Below, one piece after another: positions 56,030 to 64,000 of a stretch of DNA of 64,000 bases. The notes beneath the pieces are model-generated. The model was given only the letters and a program-made list of their open reading frames with translations. It did not search any database and was not told where the DNA came from. Source of the DNA: Aptenodytes patagonicus. Taxonomy: Eukaryota; Chordata; Aves; Sphenisciformes; Spheniscidae. Position 1 is the stretch's first letter. Each line of letters starts with the position of its first letter. The stretch covers positions 24,704,932 through 24,768,931 of the forward strand of contig NC_134950.1 of the NCBI RefSeq assembly GCF_965638725.1, given 5' to 3'. The position numbers and the translations under genes are program-made.

Positions 56030-59000
56030 ACTCGTGATTAAGAAGCTGATTCTGAAGTCTTAGGTGTGTTCCTCTGTACCAAGTTTTAGTTGCTTGTTTT
56101 TAACCAGTATAATAAGATAATATTTCTCGTCTTTTCTTGTATTCTACTTAGTGCTTTACAGCCAGTTACAACAGTTGTCTTCCTCCTCCTTGCTTCTCAT
56201 GAAGTTTTCACAAACACTTTCTTTATTGCAACCCTTTCAGGGTATATTGCATGCTGTTCTGTAGGTAGAGCTGGGAATTATATTAAACTTCCAGAAATAG
56301 AAATGATTAAACAGTCTGAGTCATTAGGATCTTTCTATGGTTCAAAGAGCTGTGGTGTTAATACTGTCACTTGAACACTGGACCTAGCATCTGTACTCTT
56401 ACAGTATATTTATGAAGGAGTGTGACGTACTTTGAGCAGTGTATTTGGTGATGAAATTCCTGAGGTTGATGTATCTTTCTTCCTCTAAGTAGGTTTATTA
56501 TTTAGCTGCCTTAGTGTTAAGTATTATTTGGTCTCATAACACGTTTGTCAGAGTTGGATAATGTGAAAATAGTTTTAAAACTACAGAATGCCTATTTCTT
56601 TGGTCTCCAGGTTGCCTCTTAAGTACTTCAGATAATCTGTTATTTGACAGTGACATTAGTTTTGATCAGTTTATGGCTGTTTGTGATAGTTTCCCTAGTT
56701 CTTCTCAAGCACTCGCAATGCCTTGGCGTTAATGATGCTGCTGGAATCCTTTTGGTATGGATTTTTTTTTTCTTCGCCTTCTCATTTTAGCAGGCATTAC
56801 TCTTTTGATGAGCAGGTGAAAGTGTTATCTTCTTAGACATCTTTGGTTGAAGTTACTGTATGTTTTCTCTTTTCTTGCAGTTACTAAAAGGTTCAGTCCC
56901 TCCACAGCTCTTTGATCAAGTGAGAGACTCAGCTAATGGTCATGCTTTTTATTTTTTGAGTCTCTGCTGGTATCATAAGCATACTGTGCATGCTTTTTGT
57001 TGGTGGCAAGCAGAGGATGATTGCAGTAACTTATTCTGTGAACGCTGCCTTTAAGACTGCAGATAACCTGATCAGAGGGGGAAAAAAGAATTTGAAACAA
57101 AAGAAGGAAAATGAATGATTTATTTCTTTAATACCTACCTGCAAAATCTTTTTTTTTTCCCCTCTTCTTTTTATTTGTCTCAACTTACACTTGTTCGGTA
57201 ATGAAATATGTGCTTCCCTGCAAGATTTAAGTTCCATCTTTCTGCTTTCTAGTCCCTAACAAGCAGAGAGAGGGCGAAAAAGAAAGCAGAGTTGTTATGT
57301 GTTCCTGTGTTTGATTTGTAGATCACTTTTGCAGACTTTATTTAGCTGCCCTCATTTGAGTTTTCTGCTGTTTTTCTTCGTGTTCGTGAGTTGTGCCTTT
57401 CCTTTGCTGTGGAGATTTTTATTCTCCCTTAAACGCACATGCTTTCCAGCTTCCTGCCTGTTCACTGTAGCAAACTGCATGGTCTTTACAGCAGTTCATG
57501 CACCTTTCCTTACTGATTGTGGATGCTTTTTGTACTCATATAATTGCTACATCTGTGAAATAGTTCTTTGATATATAAATGTGTACACCCTCCTGCCTCC
57601 CTTGCTTTCCTTGTTTAACACCAATCCATATGACCTGTGTGCTTATACAATTACTTTAAATTTTTGTCTTTACTTAGGTGGTTGGCAGTAACAAGTCTCT
57701 TCTGACTCAGGAATTCCTTCAGTCATTTCACTGTATTTTTTTATTAGTTCTGTATATCACAGAATTGCATCTCTTAATATGAAGGAGTTTCTTTTGAACA
57801 CTGTTCTTCGAATGTTAGATTTGACAATCTTTTCTGTCTGTGCCCTCCTCCCTTCCCCTATTTTGTATTCATTTCCAGGAAAGTGTCACAGGATAACATA
57901 TTTTCCATAAGTTCTCAATGATCTGCTGTGCTTCAAAGTTTCTTTTTTTTCTTCCCTTTTTCCTCCTCCTGCATATGGAATACATTGTCTATATCGAACA
58001 CTACAGCACCAGCTATTCTTCAGCTCATCTTCTACTTTAATAGTACCCTTGGCTATCATACAGAGTTAACTTGTTATTTCAATCTTGCAGCAAAATTCCC
58101 TTTAACTTTTAGGGTGAAGGATTTACATGTTGCAGCCACCCGGCCTCACCGCAATGTGTGTGTGGTTATATTTTCCTGTGCTATGTTCAGTGTCAGCTCC
58201 ATTGCAAGCTTGCAGCCAAGTTGTGTTCTGAGATCTGCCAGGAGTCTGGGGGGCTGGATGGATGGGAATGCTGGAGACCAGGGAAAGGCTAGGACTGCTT
58301 GTAAAGAACAAAGGGTAGTGGTAAGAGTGGATTGAAGGTGCTGGGAGAAATTGTAGGGTGATACTGAGTGATTTGGGACTGTATGACAGAGAACTGGAGG
58401 GCAAACTGTGGTGGTGTTATGTACTTGGAGATTTTGTTGCACCTGTCCCTATGTACAATCACAAAGATTCAAAAGGGACTGCCCCAACAGCTCTTAGAGT
58501 ACTCAACTCTTGGAAGCTCAGTGTTCTGCTACCACCTGTGAGGGTCAAGTGCTATGATATGCTCCCAGAGTCATCTTGACTCTGGGTTCTGCTTTTAACT
58601 TGATGTAATTCACTGGCTTATGAGTGGTATAGTTTAGAAAGTGGGTACTTCATGTGAGTGAAGGATTGGTTTATACTTTCTCAGATAACAACATAGCGTA
58701 CTCTAGGCAGTAATGAGCATGTGTTTGCATGCTGGCTGCTTTTTGACGAAAGGTGAGCTTTACTGTATTCTTTGGCTGTTTCTACTTTAGCAAAGGAAGT
58801 GGTTTGGACAGTGAATTGGTTCCATGCTGCTTTGAATTGAGCAAACATCAGTGGGAAAGTGGTAATGACAAAAATTGTTATAACTTTCTACATCTTATAT
58901 GATCGTTGATTAAAATTTTATTACTGCACTTTAGGCATTTTATTTTCATTGAAATATGTTTTTCTTTATAATCTTTTTTTCTGTCTGCTCACTTGTATGA

Positions 59001-62000
59001 AAATTTGCTTGAGTTCTGTGTCTGTTCCCCCTCAAACAAACAAATAACTTTTGTCTTTCTTTTAGCAAACTGAAAAAGCTAAGTGAAGATAGTTTAACTA
59101 AGCAGCCTGAAGAAGTCTTTGATGTTCTGGAGAAACTTGGTGAAGGGTAAGTTCAGCTATTTATGAGGGGATGGGATCAGAGGGAAACAGTATATAAAGC
59201 ATGTGTTGGAATATTAAGTTACAGGGAGAGTGACTGTAAATGTCCTAAGGAATGCTTCTCTAGACAAGCTTTACTAAAAAAGCAAATGCATGCATCAGTA
59301 GACTTCCATGCTTCCCCAAATATATTTATGCATTTTTTTAATGTCCATTGTTCATTAAGGCAGCAAAGGTGGTTGTGCCTGTACTGGAGTTAGATACACT
59401 ACATCTTGACAAAGATTCATTCTTCAGAGGCACGTCTTTCCTGAGTTCCTGATAGAACTGAATTTCTTGTAGCCTGAAAAAACCCTCAAACTTCTGCATG
59501 AACATATGGCTTCTGTGACTTTTTAAAGTTTCACCATAATGGAAATGAGAAGCAGTTTATCTTGTTTAAAAAAAAAAAAAAAAATGTCCTCTCTTATTTT
59601 TAGGTCTTATGGTAGCGTGTTTAAAGCAATACACAAAGAGTCTGGACAAGTTGTAGCAATTAAACAGGTCCCCGTGGAGTCAGATCTTCAAGAAATAATT
59701 AAAGAAATCTCTATAATGCAACAGTGTGACAGGTAGGTGTGACAATTCTCCCTTTTTAAGAGTCTATGTGAAACTGTATTTATACTTGGGAATACAGCTG
59801 AAACATATGCAGCTGCAAACTTTTTTTTAAGATGGAAAATTAAAGCAGTCTGTGTTGGACAATTTACTTAAAGGAATCACTTTGTGGACCTCCTCCTATC
59901 CTTAGCTTGGATTGAAGGAAGTACACATAGTGTACGTAACAGGAACTGTTGAAAGAGTAAGTACTTGCCTCTGCTTAGAATTCTCCACGCTTGCTTCACT
60001 TTACTTGCACTGGCAAGCTCGAAGGTTCATATTTCCTGTAAATGTCTTAGGCCTTGTGAATTCCGAGTTAACCCATTTCAGAAGATCGATAAAGATGTTT
60101 TTAGCACAAGATTAATGGCTAGCAGTTAACTTCCAAAATAGTAGTCTATTGGTTGCCTGTTTCATGTAGGAACATACTTTTAAAAAAAGTGAACAATCTT
60201 CTAATAGGAAGAAGGACTGTTATCCTTGTTCGCAAATGTTATATCTTATGATTGCTAGTATTGTAGGAATGGAAGCCTTTACATCAAGTGTCTGCAAGGA
60301 TGCAGAAATTACTTTGTGTTTCTTCTCTTCTGTGGAGCTGTCAGTTTTTTATTTGTATATTTTTTGGGAATAATCTTTTAAGGTTTTGGCTGTAACTTCT
60401 AAGTCACATGTGCTAGGGTGAGTCTTTATTCAAGTCTGATCAGTGGTACAAGAGTATATTGTTTGCGACTCGAAATGCAAACAGGAAGGCTTTGCACTCT
60501 AGTTAGGAGAAACTTTCTTTAAAATATTGATTGCTGTAGTCATTAACTTGGTGAATTCTATTATAGCAAGTGGTCTGTTATTTCTCAATTGTGTTTGTGC
60601 TTTTTTGGTGTGTTAATGTTGAAGTTCTGTCTTTAAATGAAAAATTTGCTCTTGTTTCGCAATGAGCAGTACTCATCCCAGATTTAAAGATAATCTTTTT
60701 AATGCAGTCTGAATTCATTAAGATTTGTTGCTGAATGTTTTGCTCAGGTGTTACATGGAGCTTGATTGTACTGCTCCAGAGCATCTTGTCTTACGGGGTC
60801 ATGAAGGAGGAGAGAAGGTTCAAATATTTATCCTTAAATATAGGGATAGAGACCTCAGAGTACATTATATCTAGCACATGAGAATGCAACTGTTCTTCAA
60901 ACTTCTTTAGAACTTCTGCCTGCAAGCCCTGATCTGAGTATTTGTGACCTATGAACACAATGGGCCTTGTAATCCGTTCCCTTCTGGCACTGACTGCTCC
61001 GAACACTAGAAACTTGTTAAATGTGCAGGCAGGGGAATGGGAGGAAAAGGAAGGATTTATGTTTTTTCCCACATTCCACGAAGATGTGTGTGATAAGGTT
61101 ATTTCAGGGGATAATAAAACAATTTGGGACCCTTGAGTTTTGTTGGGGCTCCTCTTAATCCTTTTCATCCCTGTGAGACTGTTTCTGTCTGTCTGGCCAG
61201 TTGGAGTTTTGTAACAGGTACAGATTAAAAAGGAAGCAGCAATCTTGTTTGTCTACTTAATTTAATGGAACTAGATTTGATCCCCAGAGTAGGTCCTTAG
61301 CTCTTCCTGTGCACTGGAAGAGGAGTTAAAATATGTTTACTTTGATTCATCTTGTTGCTGTGCTCTTAATTCTTTTTATCTCCCCTGCTTAATTTCTTTT
61401 GCCTTACATAAAGGAAGACATTGAGTAAGTTGGAAGATAGCAGCTCATGAATTCTCAGAAAGAGTTCTTCTGTGGGGTCAGTGATAGGATAGCAGCCCTT
61501 AGTTGCTGCACAGGCTTGAGCCATGTGAGCTGACTGGAAACAGTGGTGTAGGTTGTGTGTGTATGTCTGTTAGTACTGGATGAGGATTGAAATAGATACT
61601 TAAAATAAATGTCTGTGAAACATACTGGCAAAGAAAAGAAGTGGTGATACTTGAGAATCTTCTAAATTTTTCACCTTTCTGTACTATGCTTCTTGTGCTG
61701 TTTTCATCCTTGTCCTAGGTGGGCCTACTCACTGTCTTATTCCTATGTCCCCTGTTCTGCCCCCCTTTTCTCTGCCCTTGTTCTTTGTTTCCTGCTTTTC
61801 TTTGAACAACATGGTGCATTTAGTATTTACTGGACATGTACTAGTGTATAACTTTTTTTTTTTTAAGAGTAAGAGTTTGGAATTTTAGAACATAAACTCT
61901 TCCTTCACTGGACAAGATGCAGCCATTCTCTGGTCAAAAAGAAGGGTTGACTGCAGCTCCTCACCGTGTGCTTGTGTATGTGTCGTGTGCCTTTGTGCAA

Positions 62001-63736
62001 ATACAGTGCTGTGCAGTACTGATGGGAGGGATGATGCACTTTTTAGTACTTTATTTTCACATGTGATGAATCCACAGATACTACAGAAAAGCACTGAGCT
62101 GTTGCCGGATCTCAAATAAAAGATGATTAAATCTTAACACTTTACCCTTTATTTCTTCTCAATGTCTGTTTCTAGAACTAGCTACACTGTATGTGCTGAA
62201 GCTCTCCTAAGGGGAAAAATGTAGATTCTAAGATAAGCAGTTGATATGGAAAAGGCTGGCCCATGTAGTTAACTGGGACAAGGCTTTAAGCAAACGTGAA
62301 CAGTGTTTTGAGATTGCACAGCACTTGATGTTTTGAAAAGATTATCTTGTCCTGATTTGTAATAATACACACAATTTTTGCTGGGAATACTAGCATAGTG
62401 TAAATCTAGCGAGAGATGGTCATGAAAATTAGTGGGTTTTCTTCAGAAGTAATAGTAACCTTCCTCACTTCAGGAATTTATAAGGGGCAAGATCAGTATG
62501 TCGTAACTTGATTGGTAGGCATTTTTGACTAGTTAGGAGGGAATTGACCCACCTTGCCTTCTGTAAAGGCAAGTTCCTATAGTACTAACAGTCGCTCTTT
62601 AATGAAGTAGTTTACTGATGGTTTTGACCTATCTTTTATAAAGATAGCATCATGTTGCAGGAGGCAACCATAGGTCTTTTTCTTATATCAGTTTTCTAAC
62701 AAAAAATGTTGCTGCCAAACATGCTGTTCCTAAAACAATTCCTTGCTCCAGAACAAAATAGTGTTTGATTCCACCCCACAATGCAGGTGTTCTGACCAGA
62801 AGCCACTGTCTGAGTTCTCAGTATCTTACTTCCTGACTTTGTGGGAGATGGATGGCAATCTAACTGTAACCTCCTTTGCTTAAGTTCCTGCAAAAAACCT
62901 CCAACCTTTTATTTCCATAAATACACCATCTAATCACTTTTCTGAAGGAAGATCCTTGTTATGTTTACTTCATCTGTCTGCCTTTCTTTTGCAAGTACTT
63001 CCGAGGAAGCATTATGTCAAGTGACAAACTGATGAGTAGCAAAGCACTATGTGCTGTTTATGACAGTACTATCTCTTCACATGAGACACTTCAATATGAA
63101 AATGCATTTGCAAATCCAGAGTCTTGTTCAAACCAACACTAGATTCTGTTTCATATGGAAGTCTAGATCTGTACTTGAAGTAAGTTCATGCTTGCAAAAC
63201 CAGGAAAACATGGGTGAGTTTCCATGGTTTTTTGCTCAGGAGTGAAGAAAAGGCAATCTTTTCAAGAAGGGAAACATCCAATAACTTTGAGGACAGTTAA
63301 AAATTGAGAGGCCTTAGAGGAGGGAAAAACAAAGCTTTATATCAGAAGACTAATGTTTGGGAAAACTATGTCTGTATTTGAAGATCACTGAAAGCTTGTG
63401 ATATATATAGTAGTGCCTTTATAATTTTATTAAGCAGTCAGACTTCATTCTAACAAGGCAGCGGTTAAGCTGATTACAGTTTTAAAATGTATTTGATTAC
63501 AGTTGCTCTTTAGCTGTGTTAGTGTGTGTCAAACTGTAATTTTTAACAACACTTGTGATGATGATTTTTTTTTTCCCCTACTAAGAGTTCATCTATTTAT
63601 CTAACTTTTTTTTCCATCTAGTCCCTATGTTGTCAAGTACTATGGCAGCTATTTTAAGAACACAGATCTATGGATTGTTATGGAATATTGTGGAGCTGGC
63701 TCTGTTTCGGACATAATTAGACTTCGTAATAAAACG
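51099..63736 (+). CDS. STK3: STK3 (MST2) serine/threonine kinase, 5' part (exons 1-4), runs off window
   Basis: STK3 is a cytoplasmic sterile-20 family kinase of the Hippo pathway; with SAV1 it phosphorylates LATS and MOB1, and it is activated by dimerisation through a C-terminal SARAH domain. Coding exons here are 51099-51121, 59066-59146, 59604-59732 and 63622-63736. They join in frame into residues 1-116 of a protein that is about 490 residues in mammals. Visible are the glycine-rich loop GEGSYGSV (residues 33-40), the catalytic lysine in VVAIK (K55, equivalent to human K56), the alpha-C glutamate in IIKEIS (E69) and the hinge WIVMEYCGAGS. The catalytic loop, activation loop and SARAH domain lie beyond the right edge. 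The remembered human sequence matches nearly everywhere. The paralogue STK4 differs at the N-terminus. An in-frame TAG at 51042-51044 supports this start. Confidence 0.96.
51363..51378 (+). repeat. Run of 16 G
   Basis: An uninterrupted G16 lies about 240 nt inside STK3 intron 1. It is prone to length variation and assembly error and has quadruplex potential. Confidence 0.95.
52793..52839 (+). repeat. Two tandem copies of a 23/24-bp unit
   Basis: AGATATTAACTCAGG followed by T-run and CATA occurs at 52793-52815 and again at 52816-52839. The copies are identical except for one extra T in the second, indicating a recent local duplication. Confidence 0.9.
54729..55324 (+). mobile_element. Solo LTR of an endogenous retrovirus (avian ERVL-type)
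   Basis: This 596-bp element begins TGTGCTGGTTTTGGCTGGGA and ends GGGGTTAAACAATGAGA. The expected terminal CA appears to have mutated to GA. It is flanked by the 5-bp target duplication TTTAT (54724-54728 and 55325-55329). Inside are a TATA box (CATATAAAG, about 55006-55014) and an ATTAAA polyadenylation signal (about 55193-55198), both in the forward orientation and so in the sense of STK3. No internal retroviral genes remain; it is a recombination product. I recognise the 5' sequence as an LTR abundant in neoavian birds. The family name is not certain. Confidence 0.85.
55622..55650 (+). repeat. (CA)n(TA)n microsatellite
   Basis: About nine CA units pass directly into about five TA units, in STK3 intron 1. 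Confidence 0.95.
55999..56025 (+). repeat. (CA)n microsatellite
   Basis: About 13 CA units in STK3 intron 1. Confidence 0.95.
59066..59146 (+). CDS. STK3: STK3 exon 2
   Basis: This 81-nt exon lies between TTTCTTTTAG and GAAGG|GTAAGT. It completes Ser8 and encodes residues 9-34 (KLKKLSEDSLTKQPEEVFDV onward to the start of the kinase domain), with two bases of Gly35. The intron phases fit exons 1 and 3 exactly. Confidence 0.97.
59147..59603 (+). other. STK3: STK3 intron 2
   Basis: AT-rich intron of 457 bp with an A16-type run at about 59569-59584, close to the acceptor. No other feature is seen. Confidence 0.9.
59604..59732 (+). CDS. STK3: STK3 exon 3 (ATP-binding lobe)
   Basis: This 129-nt exon lies between TTATTTTTAG and GACAG|GTAGGT. 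It encodes residues 36-77 with split codons at both ends. It carries the end of the glycine-rich loop (SYGSVFK), the catalytic lysine K55 and the alpha-C helix glutamate E69. Confidence 0.97.
59733..63621 (+). other. STK3: STK3 intron 3
   Basis: AT-rich intron of 3.9 kb. Open frames inside are short and unrelated to any family I know. No clear repeat apart from T-runs (about 61852-61864). Confidence 0.9.
63622..63736 (+). CDS. STK3: STK3 exon 4
   Basis: This 115-nt exon lies between TTTCCATCTAG and AAAACG|GTGAGT. It completes Ser78 and encodes residues 79-116, from PYVVKYYGSYF to IIRLRNKT. It includes the hinge segment VMEYCGAGS. The donor is in phase 0. The following exon lies outside the window. 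Confidence 0.97.
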
Positions 63737-64000
63737 GTGAGTTTTTTCAAAAAATATATAACACTTACTAAAATTAAACTGTGAATTACGACTAGAAGCC
63801 AGAATAAAAGTCAGAGTTACGAGGCAAGATCTTGGCTGATGCCTTGGTTCTTCAGGAAACAAGCTCATGCAGTTGCTCTGATTAGCTGTTTGTCCATTCC
63901 TCTGTGGAGTGAGCAGCAGCAGAAGCAAATGCATTTTGAAATATGAAGATCTTGGAAGTTTCTTGAAAATTACTGCTTTGTACAAGGCAAAACTGTGTGG
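63737..64000 (+). other. STK3: Start of STK3 intron 4, cut by the window edge
   Basis: Intronic sequence following the GTGAGT donor. The next exon, expected to continue the kinase domain, is not reached. Confidence 0.9.

Larger units (their letters stand above)
51122..59065 (+). other. STK3: STK3 intron 1 (7.9 kb)
   Basis: The first part is still CpG-rich to about 51300 and holds a 16-G run at 51363-51378. The rest is AT-rich. It contains a 23-bp tandem duplication (52793-52839), a solo LTR (54729-55324), a CA/TA microsatellite (55622-55650), a CA microsatellite (55999-56025) and T-runs. No further exon is recognised. Confidence 0.85.

Noticed and set aside
56860..57054. Possible cryptic STK3 exon after a good TTTTCTTGCAG acceptor
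   Set aside because: Exon 1 joins exon 2 (59066) in correct phase and gives the known N-terminus; an added exon here would break a conserved protein and no matching donor is evident.

Overview
This is vertebrate nuclear DNA, most likely from a bird and probably a neoavian rather than a galliform. Coding exons are short and separated by long introns with canonical GT/AG ends. CpG islands stand in an AT-rich, repeat-poor background. The only young transposon is a solo LTR that I recognise as an avian ERVL-type family. Two genes are identifiable, and both encode proteins almost identical to the human ones.

Layout. (1) 1-22 kb: gene-free, AT-rich DNA lying downstream of OSR2. It holds old repeat relics, a 75-bp tandem duplication and microsatellites, but no convincing exon. 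(2) 22-29.5 kb: OSR2 on the minus strand inside a nearly continuous CpG-island domain. All three coding exons are present and give a complete 312-residue, five-zinc-finger protein. At least two candidate non-coding leader exons lie upstream, one behind a TATA-like box. (3) 30.2-33.5 kb: a further large CpG island with no recognisable gene. (4) 33.5-50.2 kb: AT-rich intergenic DNA with one striking palindromic repeat cluster. (5) 50.3-51.3 kb: the CpG-island promoter and first exon of STK3 (MST2 kinase) on the plus strand. (6) 51.1-64 kb: STK3 introns and coding exons 2-4, covering the first 116 residues. The gene runs off the right edge. A solo LTR sits in intron 1.

OSR2 and STK3 are transcribed divergently from promoters about 22 kb apart. 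From memory this matches the mammalian order (STK3, OSR2, then VPS13B); no VPS13B or KCNS2 exon was seen. The two genes are not a functional pair: OSR2 is a developmental transcription factor (limb, palate, joint, kidney) and STK3 is a core Hippo-pathway kinase. The CpG-island cluster around OSR2 is typical of Polycomb-regulated developmental regulators, and the gene-poor flanks are where its enhancers would be expected.

The most informative observation is in the last OSR2 exon. An internal splice acceptor there would give exactly a 276-residue, three-finger protein, the length I remember for the mammalian OSR2B isoform. No new mobile system, CRISPR array or bacterial-type operon is present.
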